From contig JAHDIA010000030.1 of assembly GCA_020631035.1 (NCBI GenBank), positions 1 to 17,312 on the forward strand: DNA of 17,312 nucleotides. The letters run 5' to 3'. This DNA is from Chitinophagales bacterium. GTDB taxonomy: Bacteria > Bacteroidota > Bacteroidia > Chitinophagales > UBA2359. The notes below the pieces were generated by a model, which was not told where the DNA came from, searched no databases, and was given only the letters and a program-made list of their open reading frames with translations. Position 1 is the first letter of the stretch; every line of letters begins with the position of its first letter. The position numbers and the translations under genes are program-made. Of the stretch, positions 1 to 8,348 are shown piece by piece.

Positions 1-112
1 CTTTTTCCAAGTTTATAATTTTCTAAAAAAGGTCAACCTATTTTAGGCATACACACTGCCTAATTTATAATTTACAATCTATAATTCATAATTCCATAAC
101 CTTCTCATTTTC

Positions 113-270
113 AATCTCATCTGATAATATTTGGGCTTCTTTGATCATTTTTGCAAAAGAGAGCTAGTTCTTAAACAAGCTATCCAGTCGCCTGTGGCTC
201 CCTACTATTTGTTTAAGAACCACTCTCCAAAAATGGTCAAAGAACCATATTTTTGTTGTTGGATGAGATT
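113..270 (+). repeat. Long imperfect inverted repeat ending in a T-run
   Basis: Two arms pair over most of their length around a ~30-base centre. AATCTCATC (113-121) pairs with 262-270. A 17-base block at 137-153 pairs with 228-244, with one G:U. GTTCTTAAACAA (167-178) pairs perfectly with 209-220. Ten T follow directly (269-278). On the plus strand this resembles an oversized intrinsic terminator for a gene left of the window. The length of the arms and the GC-richer centre (181-205) would also fit a small palindromic repeat element. There is no open reading frame inside. The pairing is seen directly; the role is inferred. Confidence 0.6.
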
Positions 271-509
271 TTTTTTTTGCCTATCTGTAACATTTTAACA
301 TTTAAATCGGTCTTGTAAGTGAATTTTATTTGGGGTTTTATGGTTGTACTTTTCAAACAGCATAAAATTCCACCAATTTGAATTGGTTTAAAATTAAAAA
401 GGTTTTTTAACAAAATTTAATTTTTAAACCATTCCTAAAATTCCAACCTTATTTTAAAAGTCTTGTCTTTCTAAATAAGTTTTATTTTTTAACAAAAACT
501 CAACACCTT
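271..509. other. AT-rich non-coding leader region of the barrel gene
   Basis: No coding sequence is visible. The stretch is strongly A/T-rich, with a short perfect palindrome CCAATT-TG-AATTGG (373-386) and a weak inverted repeat between GGTTTAAAATT (385-395) and 419-430. It should contain the promoter of the gene starting at 510. The nearest likeness to a Bacteroidota -7 box (TAnnTTTG) is TTTATTTG near 325-332, with one mismatch and no convincing -33 element, so I do not call a promoter. Confidence 0.4.
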
Positions 510-2948
510 ATGCCACCACGAGCGAGGATTTTCATCCTATTACTCTGTTTTTTATGCACTTCAAACTTCACTTTCGCCCAATCTACGGGCAACATTAACG
601 GAAACATATTGGATGATACAGGCGAGGCAGCTTTGTATGCCAACGTCATCTTAAAATCAGCCCAAGATAGCAGTATGGTCAAGGGAGCCATCGCCACTGA
701 AACTGGTGAATTTTCAATGGTCTCTATTCCGTATGGCAACTATTTCTTAGCAGTCAGCTATATTGGGTTTGACACCTACACTTCTGAAGTATTTGAGCTC
801 AATGCCCCTGAACTCAACATCCCAACTGTCAAGCTACAAGCAATGAGCAATGAGTTAGAAGAAGTAACCATTACGGCTCAACGCCCCTTGCTCGAAATGA
901 AACCCGACAAAATGGTTTTCAATGTCGAAGGGACCATCAACAATTCTGGCAACAATGCGCTCGAATTGCTCCGTAAATCTCCAGGCGTTATTGTTGACAA
1001 TAATGAAAGTTTGAGCTTATTGGGCAAAAGTGGTGTACGGGTGTACATCAACGATAAAGAAAGTCCTTTGAGTGGTGACGATCTTGCCGCCTTCCTCAAA
1101 ACCCTACAAGCCGACCAAATTGATGCCATCGAAATCATTACCAATCCATCGGCTCGTTACGATGCAGAAGGCAATGCGGGCATCATAAATATTAAATTAA
1201 AAAAAGATAGCCGCTTGGGGTCTAATGTCAATCTAAACTTGGGTTACTCGATAGGATACGAGCCTCGTTACAATGGCTCTGTCGGTGCCAACTACCGCAA
1301 TCAAAAAATGAATGTATTTGGTAGTTATGGCCATAACAATGGTGAGAACATCAACTATATCCGATTTCATAGAGAGCAGTATGGCATTGCTTATGACAAC
1401 ACCAATGATAGAAACAATTTGTGGCAAAGTCACGATTTTAAATTTGGTACCGACTATTATATCAATGACAAAAACACTGTAGGCTTTATGGTCAATGGCT
1501 ATACCTCTGATAGTGAGGGAGGTTCCTTGAGCCGTACCGAAATGTCCACAATGGGCAAAGTGGGTATTGACAGTGTTTTGGTTTCTGAAACCAGAGATAC
1601 CAGCAGTCGTCAAAATATTAATTTTAACATCAATTATCAATTTAATGGTGAAAAAGATGTAAAGTGGAACATTGATGCTGATTATGGTTTGTTTAGAAAT
1701 GACTATGAAGAATATCAACCAAATTTTTACAAAGACCCTAATGAGGCCTTTACTTTAACCGAAAGAATTTATTCTTCTATTGCACCAACGGATATTGATA
1801 TTTGGACTTTTAAAGTAGATCACGAACGTCCTGCTTTTAAAGGAAAACTGGAAACAGGTGTAAAGTTTGCCTATGTTCAAACCGATAATAATTTCAGTTT
1901 TTTCAATCACATCAACAATGTGCCTGTTTTGAATATTGACCAAAGCAATGATTTTGTCTATACCGAAAATGTCAATGCTGCTTATGTCAATTATTCTACC
2001 CAAATTAAAAAGTGGGGGATACAAGCAGGTTTGAGAGGGGAGCAAACCAACTCCAAAGGTGAATTGATTGCGATGAAAGAAACCGAGAACGATACTGTCA
2101 CTCGACATTATTTCGATTTGTTTCCTTCGGTGGGTGTCTCTTACCAACTCAATCAAAAACACAATTTTAATTTAAGTTATAGCCGACGCATCAACCGTCC
2201 ATCTTACCAAGATTTGAATCCATTTGTCAGTCGATTGGACGAGCAAACTTTTGAGCAGGGCAATCCTTTTTTGAATCCAGAATACACCAACAGTTTTCAG
2301 TTGCGACATTCGTTCAATTATATGCTCAACACAACGGTTTCCTTTAGCCATACCAACAATGTCATCAGCCGTTTGTTGGGTGCTGCTGCCGATTCTATTG
2401 GAACCTATATTACTTGGGCAAATTTGACCGACCAATACAATTACAGTATCAATGTTGCGGCTCCTGTTCCCATTGCCAAATGGTGGAATAGTTACAACAG
2501 CATCACTGCTTATCATTTGTCGAATCAAGCTGATTTGGGCAACGGCAATGTGGTAGATATTAGTACCAATTCCTTCCATTTGTACAGCCAACATACCTTT
2601 ACCCTACCCTGGCAATTGTCTTTAGAAGTTTCTGGTTGGTACAGTGCCCCTGCCATTTGGGAGGGTAACTTTAAAACCAATCACATAGGTGGTTTGGACT
2701 TTGGGGTACAAAAGAAATTGTTCAACGATAGAGGCAAACTAAGATTGGCAGTAAGCGATATACTCAAAACCAATGATTGGGGCGGAACGACGGAATTGGG
2801 TCCTTTGTATATGAGTATGAACGGAGGCTGGGACAGCCGACGTTTTAGTATCAATTTCTCCTACTTATTTGGAAATGAAAAAATAAAAGGAAGCAACCGC
2901 AAGAGTGGCTTAGAAGATGAAAATAAACGTATAAAGTCTGACGGATAG
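510..2948 (+). CDS. TonB-receptor-like outer-membrane beta-barrel protein
   Basis: An 812-residue protein of the Bacteroidota 'outer membrane beta-barrel family' (TonB-dependent receptor relatives), probably an outer-membrane transporter or receptor of unknown substrate. A signal peptide ends near residue 24 (FTFAQ). A carboxypeptidase-regulatory-like beta-sandwich follows (about 25-110: NINGNILDDTGE...). Next is a plug-like domain (about 115-235) with LRKSPGVIVD, VRVYINDK, and IEIITNPSARYDAEGNAGII. The rest is a beta-barrel with the typical YSRRINRPSYQDLNPF and GNPFLNPEYTNSF stretches (about residues 555-595). The C-terminal ~20 residues are charged and follow the last likely strand. No SusD partner lies next to it, so a SusCD glycan system is not supported. 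The downstream amidase is separated by a terminator and is probably not in the same transcript. The family call is firm; the substrate is unknown. Confidence 0.9.
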   Translation: MPPRARIFILLLCFLCTSNFTFAQSTGNINGNILDDTGEAALYANVILKSAQDSSMVKGAIATETGEFSMVSIPYGNYFLAVSYIGFDTYTSEVFELNAPELNIPTVKLQAMSNELEEVTITAQRPLLEMKPDKMVFNVEGTINNSGNNALELLRKSPGVIVDNNESLSLLGKSGVRVYINDKESPLSGDDLAAFLKTLQADQIDAIEIITNPSARYDAEGNAGIINIKLKKDSRLGSNVNLNLGYSIGYEPRYNGSVGANYRNQKMNVFGSYGHNNGENINYIRFHREQYGIAYDNTNDRNNLWQSHDFKFGTDYYINDKNTVGFMVNGYTSDSEGGSLSRTEMSTMGKVGIDSVLVSETRDTSSRQNINFNINYQFNGEKDVKWNIDADYGLFRNDYEEYQPNFYKDPNEAFTLTERIYSSIAPTDIDIWTFKVDHERPAFKGKLETGVKFAYVQTDNNFSFFNHINNVPVLNIDQSNDFVYTENVNAAYVNYSTQIKKWGIQAGLRGEQTNSKGELIAMKETENDTVTRHYFDLFPSVGVSYQLNQKHNFNLSYSRRINRPSYQDLNPFVSRLDEQTFEQGNPFLNPEYTNSFQLRHSFNYMLNTTVSFSHTNNVISRLLGAAADSIGTYITWANLTDQYNYSINVAAPVPIAKWWNSYNSITAYHLSNQADLGNGNVVDISTNSFHLYSQHTFTLPWQLSLEVSGWYSAPAIWEGNFKTNHIGGLDFGVQKKLFNDRGKLRLAVSDILKTNDWGGTTELGPLYMSMNGGWDSRRFSINFSYLFGNEKIKGSNRKSGLEDENKRIKSDG

Positions 2949-3000
2949 GCGTTATAATCTATATATAAGTCAGATTTAAGATAGACAACTGGGAATTTAT

Positions 3001-3044
3001 GGCAGGCATTTTGTATATTTATTACAGAGTGTCTGCCTTTTTTT
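3001..3044 (+). terminator. Intrinsic terminator after the barrel gene
   Basis: GGCAGGCA (3001-3008) pairs with TGTCTGCC (3030-3037), with one G:U, around a 21-base loop, and is followed by seven T (3038-3044). It lies 53 bases after the stop codon of the barrel gene. It also argues against the TTG at 3043 as the start of the amidase, because that codon sits in the T-run. Confidence 0.75.
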
Positions 3045-3102
3045 GTGCAAACATCAGTCTAATACAACAGAATATATAACTAACAACAAAAACAATAACA
3101 AC

Positions 3103-3726
3103 ATGCTGGTTTTAATCGACAATGGCCACGGTGGATTTATCAATGGAGTCTACCAAACACCTGGCAAACGCTCCCCTATTTGGGAAGATGGTACCCAATT
3201 GTTTGAGGGAGAACTGAACAGAGCAATCGTCAATGATCTCATTGAATTGCTAACACGTTATCGCATTCCTTATGTACATATCTGTCCTGAATTGCGAGAT
3301 GTCACTTTAAAAACAAGGGTCAAACGTGCCAATGTATACAAAAATGAGGCTTGCTTTTTCTTGAGTATTCATTCCAATGGTGGCGGTGGTAGTGGGGGCG
3401 AAATATTCACAGCTCCAGGTCAAACCCTAAGCGATTCCATTGCGAGTATTTTTGGGGAAGAGTTTACCAAGGTCTTTCCCGATTATCCCTTACGAACCGA
3501 CTTTAGCGATGGAGACTTAGACAAAGAAGATCGTTTTTATGTATTGACCCAAACGGCTATGCCCGCCATTTTAACCGAGAGTTTTTTTATGGACAATGAG
3601 CGAGAATGCCGAGAAATCTTATTGACCAAAAAAGGTCGAGCCAAAATCGTAGAATACCACATTCGGGCGATCCTAAGAACCAAGAAAGAAATTTTTGATC
3701 CTTCACAGGAGAATTTGTTGGTATAA
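3103..3726 (+). CDS. N-acetylmuramoyl-L-alanine amidase (Amidase_3-like)
   Basis: A zinc-dependent amidase that would cut the bond between N-acetylmuramic acid and L-alanine in peptidoglycan. From the ATG at 3103 it has 207 residues. The motifs follow the Amidase_3 fold: LIDNGHGG (zinc ligand His9), FEGELN (Glu35), LSIHSNGG (His90) and AILTESFFMDN (catalytic Glu159). The DGDLDKEDRFYVL stretch fits the compact, single-domain versions common in Bacteroidota genomes and prophages. I chose ATG 3103 because upstream in-frame residues are low-complexity Asn/Thr and the possible TTG at 3043 lies in a terminator. There is no signal peptide, so it would act in the cytoplasm or need release by lysis or another route. 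That makes a phage-type or self-lysis role possible, but no phage genes are nearby. Confidence 0.88.
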   Translation: MLVLIDNGHGGFINGVYQTPGKRSPIWEDGTQLFEGELNRAIVNDLIELLTRYRIPYVHICPELRDVTLKTRVKRANVYKNEACFFLSIHSNGGGGSGGEIFTAPGQTLSDSIASIFGEEFTKVFPDYPLRTDFSDGDLDKEDRFYVLTQTAMPAILTESFFMDNERECREILLTKKGRAKIVEYHIRAILRTKKEIFDPSQENLLV

Positions 3727-3735
3727 AGTAAATGT

Positions 3736-3960
3736 AAGTAGTGTGACAAATTTATCTTAATATTTTATGCCGAAATGTCGGACCAATGGCTTCTTTTTGG
3801 CTTCTACTACCGAGATGTCGGACCAGTTGAAAATACTCGCCTTAGCTCTGCTAGGACTGGAGTGCCAGCCCAGTGCGTTTTTCGCCTTGTAGAAACACAA
3901 AAACAAACTCCGCTTCGGCGGACCGATCAAAAATGCAACCTTAATTATGTCACACTACTT
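3736..3960. mobile_element. MITE-like element with 13-bp terminal inverted repeats
   Basis: AAGTAGTGTGACA (3736-3748) is matched by its exact reverse complement at 3948-3960, enclosing a GC-richer, non-coding ~200-bp core. The core carries ATGTCGGACCA twice, 40 bases apart (3775-3785, 3815-3825). It also has a small stem TCCGC-TTCG-GCGGA with a UUCG-type loop, near 3909-3922. No transposase is encoded and no clear target-site duplication is visible. It begins 10 bases after the amidase stop codon. The end symmetry is observed; mobility is inferred from size and structure only. A long-range hairpin is the alternative. Confidence 0.5.
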
Positions 3961-4092
3961 AATAATTATTATTGGGCAGCGTGCGTGACTTTGAGGCTAG
4001 GTTTACTCTGGTTAACCAACGCATGTTTTTGGCTGCGTTTTAAAGAGTATCCATCCGCTCATCCTGCGCTACGCTTTTGGAATAATTGTTAA
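3961..4092. other. Non-coding spacer with GC-richer islet
   Basis: A 130-base spacer between the MITE-like segment and the protease terminator. It holds a 10-base palindrome TGGTTAACCA (about 4010-4019) and a small stem AACGCA/TGCGTT (about 4019-4040). It is richer in G and C than the flanking terminator region. The plus-strand reading frame that crosses both this spacer and the element before it looks non-biological, with no family resemblance. Confidence 0.4.
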
Positions 4093-4097
4093 AATAA

Positions 4098-4135
4098 AAA
4101 AGCACTCAAGAAACATTGTGTTCTTGAGTGCTTTT
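4098..4135 (-). terminator. Terminator of the proximal protease gene
   Basis: A 15-bp perfect stem (4098-4112 with 4121-4135, core AGCACTCAAGAA) closes an 8-base loop and is flanked by A-runs on the left, which give T-runs on the minus strand. It lies about 50 bases after the minus-strand stop codon at 4184. TTTT on the right arm means it could also stop plus-strand transcripts coming from the amidase side. Confidence 0.85.
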
Positions 4136-4183
4136 GCTATATATTCAATACTCTGCAAAGTAAATTACAGAGTAGTTAAACGA

Positions 4184-6667
4184 TCACATTTTAACCACTT
4201 TTTCACTATAGGTCTGATAGCCTATTCTCGCTTTGACAAAATAAATCCCACTGGGCAAATCGTCTAAGTTGATATGATGTTGGTATTGCCCTATTTCTTG
4301 TTCTGATTGATCGAGTATTATCTTTTCCAACTTTCCGTGGCTGTTGTACAATTCGATTCCAAGGGTACTTGCCTTTTCCAGTTTGTAGGCAAAAGTAAAA
4401 CTGCCCTCTGTTGGATTCGGATAAATTTGGATGTCTCCTTTTAAATCTGTCAAATCAGTTTCGTTGGCATATCGACCTCCACCGTCTTCACAAAGCGACT
4501 CATCGCAAGGGGCAATATAGGCGTGGAAATCGCTGCCTGCTTCTACAAAAAAATCTACATACAGATTAATGTCCTGTCCTGCTTGGAATACTACTGATTG
4601 TTCATCATATACTGTCGTATAACTTGTAATAATGGTACTTTGTACTGATGTACTTTCTAATGGATTTGTAAAGTTAAATGTCGCATTTTCTTCACAACAA
4701 TCAGCCGTAGGTGGTGGTGGTGGCGGAGGTGGTGGTGGAGAACCGATGATTATGGTATAGTCTTCGGCTTCGCCGTAAATAATACTTTTTTTACATCCAT
4801 TTAAATTATTCAATGGATAATATGAAACTATTATTCTTAAAGTGTAAGTACCATCTGATATATCAGTTGGAATATTAATTGAAAAATCACCTAAGATTCC
4901 TGTTAAAACGCTCTCAGATTGACTAATATTAAATGGATCTTCATCCCAATTTATCCAAGCATACCAATTCTGATTTGTAGTAGGTGTTCCATTGGGCAAG
5001 TTATGTGATACTAATGCCTCTAGGTCTATTGGATAAGATTCTCCTTTATTTACTTCTACAGATAGATTTGTATAGTCACTATACGCATTTATATTGCCCA
5101 CTCCTGAATTTCCTGAATTCACATTATTAATACTTGTAGCATTTTCTCCATCCAAAATAACCTTATTAATATAAGTTGAATGGTAATCATCAGGATAAGT
5201 TATTTCTGGAATACAAACACTCCCACTTAACTCTCCCATAATAATAGGCACATTAGCCTCGTGACTATAGTGAAAAAAGTCAAAAACAGGTTCTGTATCT
5301 CTTAAATCGATCTCAACCCAAGCGTAATATTCTTCTCCACAATCTTTGGGAATTTTAAATGCTAAGTAAGCATAGTCTTCTGTAATGGCATCTAAATCAG
5401 ATTTTTTTAAATAAATTTCATCAGAATTTTTAATACTTACCCCACAATTTCCATTAAATCCTCCAAAATAACAAGATTGATACTCACCACCACTAGGCAA
5501 GTCATTTGCTGTAAATAGCATCGCTTCCCTAGAACCAAATTCACAATAAGTTTCTATTTGAAAAAAGTTAGAACTAGTGTTATATATAATGTATCCTGGT
5601 TCAGGTGTACCTATTATAGTTGAAGTAGTCTGATTACAAGAAACCCCATCTGCAACATTATCTAATGGGTGAAGAAAAAAATCTAAGCTTCCATTTGCAT
5701 GCCAATCACTAGAAAGAGCCGAATGATTCCCCCAACCCATATATGTATTAAATTCTCTGGCAGAGAAACCTCCATCTATTGATGTTACAAGACTTCCATT
5801 ATTAGGTTGGTAATAATCTATTTCTATTTGTCCATTACAAGAAGTCTTAAAACTAGAAACCGAATAGGTAAATGCACTTGGCAAAAAACTAATAGTATAT
5901 AGCTCGCTTTCGACTTCTATTGGATTAAAAGTATTTACAATTGTTAGTTCTGCCTCTAAGTTACTGGTACTGGGAATCACATTTATTTGGAAGTTAAGCT
6001 CATTAACATTGGGACCTGTAATATTCAAATCATTTATATCTAAAGCAGAATTAAATGAAACACCATTAAACTCAGCTAGACTCAATTTTATTGATTGAGG
6101 AAAACTTCCATCATCATTTAAACTCTCTTCAATAATATTACTAGAAAAATCAATTATTGGTTCATTAAATCTTCCTGCTAAAATAGTAGCTAATGGTGCA
6201 TTTTCAATCTTAAAATCTTTTACAATAATATTCGCTTCATTCTCACAATCCTCAAGCTGCAAACGCAACCAACCGTATTGACTGATACAATCTGAAAAAC
6301 CATATCTAATTCCAACATAAAACTCATCTCCAGAATTTAAGCTCTGTAAATCACTTAATTTAATGGCTCCAACTGTTGGAAGTTTGATAGTTGGTACAAC
6401 ACTCTTATAAGTACCAGAATTACTATTTATATTATCATCCTTAGCAAACAAACTTACCCATTCATTATTATCACTATCTTCATAAGTGCAAAATTGTAAA
6501 ATATCATTATCTGCTGCTAAATAAAAGTTATTTTCTCGGTAATAGACATAAAAATATATATCATTAATTTCAAAAACCCCTAAACCCAATCCATTAGGCC
6601 CTATATTATAATTAGGGCAAATATCTTGATATCCAATCTCTTGACTTTCTTGAATATTTATATTCAA
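4184..6667 (-). CDS. C-terminal part of broken metalloprotease, with GEVED and T9SS sorting domain
   Basis: 827 residues from the first ATG after the frameshift; the homologous reading actually extends back to about 6738. It lacks a signal peptide and catalytic residues. Residues 1-160 hold a beta-rich region with YGWLRLQLEDC...DFKIENAPLATILAGRF, a pattern common in T9SS cargo. A second related stretch (EYYAWVEIDL...NVPIIMGEL) lies further on. GEAEDYTIIIG (about 632-642) marks a GEVED-type domain. Ten consecutive prolines (4709-4738) form a linker. A Cys-bounded module with VVFQAGQDINLYVDFFVEAG follows. The T9SS type A sorting domain spans 746-827 (IYPNPTEGSFTF...LPSGIYFVKARIG...EKVVKM). Alone it would stay in the cytoplasm if translated. 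Confidence 0.75.
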   Translation of the reverse strand: MNINIQESQEIGYQDICPNYNIGPNGLGLGVFEINDIYFYVYYRENNFYLAADNDILQFCTYEDSDNNEWVSLFAKDDNINSNSGTYKSVVPTIKLPTVGAIKLSDLQSLNSGDEFYVGIRYGFSDCISQYGWLRLQLEDCENEANIIVKDFKIENAPLATILAGRFNEPIIDFSSNIIEESLNDDGSFPQSIKLSLAEFNGVSFNSALDINDLNITGPNVNELNFQINVIPSTSNLEAELTIVNTFNPIEVESELYTISFLPSAFTYSVSSFKTSCNGQIEIDYYQPNNGSLVTSIDGGFSAREFNTYMGWGNHSALSSDWHANGSLDFFLHPLDNVADGVSCNQTTSTIIGTPEPGYIIYNTSSNFFQIETYCEFGSREAMLFTANDLPSGGEYQSCYFGGFNGNCGVSIKNSDEIYLKKSDLDAITEDYAYLAFKIPKDCGEEYYAWVEIDLRDTEPVFDFFHYSHEANVPIIMGELSGSVCIPEITYPDDYHSTYINKVILDGENATSINNVNSGNSGVGNINAYSDYTNLSVEVNKGESYPIDLEALVSHNLPNGTPTTNQNWYAWINWDEDPFNISQSESVLTGILGDFSINIPTDISDGTYTLRIIVSYYPLNNLNGCKKSIIYGEAEDYTIIIGSPPPPPPPPPPTADCCEENATFNFTNPLESTSVQSTIITSYTTVYDEQSVVFQAGQDINLYVDFFVEAGSDFHAYIAPCDESLCEDGGGRYANETDLTDLKGDIQIYPNPTEGSFTFAYKLEKASTLGIELYNSHGKLEKIILDQSEQEIGQYQHHINLDDLPSGIYFVKARIGYQTYSEKVVKM

Positions 6668-6726
6668 TATCTTACTTCTATCTGATAATGCAATTGGAGT
6701 ATTGAATAAATCATTTACCCCATCAT

Positions 6727-6742
6727 GGAATTCAAATTCCTT
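6727..6742 (-). other. Frameshift site: loss of one GAATT repeat unit
   Basis: On the minus strand the site reads GAAGGAATTTGAATTCC, placing TGA after ...EGI. Adding a second GAATT next to the existing one gives GAA GGA ATT GAA TTT GAA TTC (E G I E F E F), which matches EGIKFEF of the intact paralogue. A five-base contraction of a GAATT direct repeat by replication slippage therefore explains the break exactly. A one-base insertion would also restore frame but would leave the alignment short. Confidence 0.75.
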
Positions 6743-8300
6743 CTATATCTTCTATATTCGCTGCTTGCCAAGTTCCTTTCAAACGTAAGACTGCCGTGTT
6801 TGCACCTGTAATTTGCACTTCAGGTGTAAGATTTGTAATGCTACTAGCTGCTGGTATACTCATTGTATAATAAGTAGATGGCAAAACACTATTTATAGGA
6901 AAAATACTGTTAAACGTAGCATTTTTCAACTTAATTGGAATTTCATTTCTAATACTACCTGAATTACATAAGTCCTCATCAAAAGTTTCACTATGAAAAA
7001 CTACTCTAGGTGTTGGCAAATATCCTTCTGAAGGGTCATAATACAAAGCATTTGGTAAATTTCCCTGAATAGAACCTCTTTCAGAAAGTTTGCTATTCAA
7101 AACACATTCCATATAATCTACCTGTCCCCTTGAAAATGTTCTATGGCAAGGCGAATAATCCATGAAATTATCATAGTAATAATCTACTCCACAAGAACTT
7201 TCACTTCGTACTTCACAAACATCACTATGTATACCATGTTGACCACAAATTGGAGTATCATTAAAACTACTGAGTAATGCATTAAAACCTGCTGGATCAT
7301 TGAAATCCGAACTATTTATATTTGCTAAAAAATCAAAATCGTCATAAGTACAAGGATCGCCTGAATCATACTCTCCCCAAGTATGTCGCAAACCCAACCA
7401 GTGTCCTACTTCGTGTGTAATTGTTGAAGCAAACTTAGCATTGCTAGAGAAGTCTTTCGCACTTAAAAAAGACCAATAAGGCATTGCTACTCCATCTGAC
7501 CGATATCTTACATAATCATCTGGGGGCAAGCTTTCTGGATCATCTATATTTGTAGGAGAGTCGACATGAGATTCATCAGGATAAAAAGCAATTCCTGAAG
7601 AAGAACCATTCGACTCATCAACAATATATATATTCAAGTATTGATTTCTGGGCCATTGAATTACTTCCCTAAGAGGTGTTCCATTTCCTGCTGAGGCATA
7701 TGAAATAGCATCTTGTGTTCTAGTAATGCCATTTGTTGGATTGCCAAATGGATCTTTTTCTGCCAATTTAAAAGAAATATTGGCTGGTGTTATTTCTGAT
7801 GTTGGGTCAGAATCAACTGTTGAAGTAGATAAAGGAGCGGTACAATATGTATCTACACTATTGGATGCATCTGCAATATCTGGACAATCAGGATTTATAA
7901 GCAAATCAGGATGGCTTCCATTTACATTTGCCGTAACTCCACTAAAATCTTGATTTAGACGGTCAATTGCCTTTTCTGCTTGTGTTAAGGTGATGTATTC
8001 AGGACCATTTTCGTCTCCATAAATATTGTGAAAAACGACAGGAATGATGTAATTATTATTCTCACCACTCTTAAATACACTAGAATTAGGATCTTTTTTT
8101 TGCTCCATAAATTGAGCCGCTTCTTTCAAAAAATCACTTAGTATTTTTTGTTTTTGTGCTTTAGATTCAGCACTTTCATTTAAATATTCTTTATAAGACC
8201 TAGATTTTCCACAAGAAGCATCTTTGTGGTATTGCCCATTTACTACAGCCGACAGCAATAGCAGTGCCATACAGCTACAAAGGCATAATATATGTTTCAT
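6732..8300 (-). CDS. N-terminal part of broken M43 metalloprotease, with catalytic domain
   Basis: 522 residues. A signal peptide (MKHILCLCSCMALLLLSAVVNGQ, residues 1-23 approximately) is nearly identical to that of the paralogue. A helical propeptide-like region (about 30-85) precedes the M43 pappalysin/cytophagalysin domain that begins at YIIPVVFHNIYG. The zinc site HEVGHWLGLRH has its first His at residue 296. The Met-turn NFMDYSPCHRTFSRGQVDYM and paired cysteines are present, so catalysis is not excluded by sequence. The frame stops before the beta-domains and the sorting tail. The product would cross the inner membrane but not be passed through the outer membrane by T9SS. It sits 321 bases after the fibre gene of its cassette. 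Confidence 0.85.
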   Translation of the reverse strand: MKHILCLCSCMALLLLSAVVNGQYHKDASCGKSRSYKEYLNESAESKAQKQKILSDFLKEAAQFMEQKKDPNSSVFKSGENNNYIIPVVFHNIYGDENGPEYITLTQAEKAIDRLNQDFSGVTANVNGSHPDLLINPDCPDIADASNSVDTYCTAPLSTSTVDSDPTSEITPANISFKLAEKDPFGNPTNGITRTQDAISYASAGNGTPLREVIQWPRNQYLNIYIVDESNGSSSGIAFYPDESHVDSPTNIDDPESLPPDDYVRYRSDGVAMPYWSFLSAKDFSSNAKFASTITHEVGHWLGLRHTWGEYDSGDPCTYDDFDFLANINSSDFNDPAGFNALLSSFNDTPICGQHGIHSDVCEVRSESSCGVDYYYDNFMDYSPCHRTFSRGQVDYMECVLNSKLSERGSIQGNLPNALYYDPSEGYLPTPRVVFHSETFDEDLCNSGSIRNEIPIKLKNATFNSIFPINSVLPSTYYTMSIPAASSITNLTPEVQITGANTAVLRLKGTWQAANIEDIEGI

Positions 8301-8310
8301 CTTGTTTGTT

Positions 8311-8325
8311 TTTACAGATTAAATA
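8311..8325 (-). promoter_or_regulatory. Conserved start-proximal element, copy 1
   Basis: TTTACAGATTAAATA on the plus strand (TATTTAATCTGTAAA on the coding strand) ends 10 bases before the ATG at 8300. The same core precedes the three other cassette genes at 10-12 bases. There is no Shine-Dalgarno sequence. It may act as a translation-initiation or regulator-binding element. Confidence 0.55.
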
Positions 8326-8348
8326 ATAAGTCAATTAAAAAGCAGGCA

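Larger units (their letters stand above)
4184..8300 (-). pseudogene. Frameshifted T9SS-secreted M43 metalloprotease (whole locus)
   Basis: The two reading frames 8300-6732 and 6667-4184 are the halves of one gene, colinear over their whole length with the intact paralogue at 14575-10352. The first half ends ...IEDIEGI at a TGA. Read in the other frame, the sequence continues as EFEFHDGVNDLFNTPIALSD, matching KFEFNELGYTNSNFNTVLFT of the paralogue. Restoring five bases gives 4122 nt (1373 residues), an exact multiple of three. The break separates the signal peptide and catalytic domain from the sorting domain, so a working T9SS-exported enzyme should not form. It could be a recent pseudogene, a switchable gene, or a sequencing or assembly error. 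Confidence 0.85.

Noticed and set aside
1233..1718. 161-residue antisense frame within the barrel gene
   Set aside because: It is a shadow of the strongly recognised coding frame on the other strand.
3043..3102. TTG start giving a 227-residue amidase
   Set aside because: The codon lies in the T-run of the upstream terminator, and the extra residues are Asn/Thr low complexity before the conserved LIDNGHGG.
3775..4092. 105-residue plus-strand open frame
   Set aside because: It runs across the candidate mobile element boundary and spacer, with no family resemblance, no start context, and unusual residue make-up.
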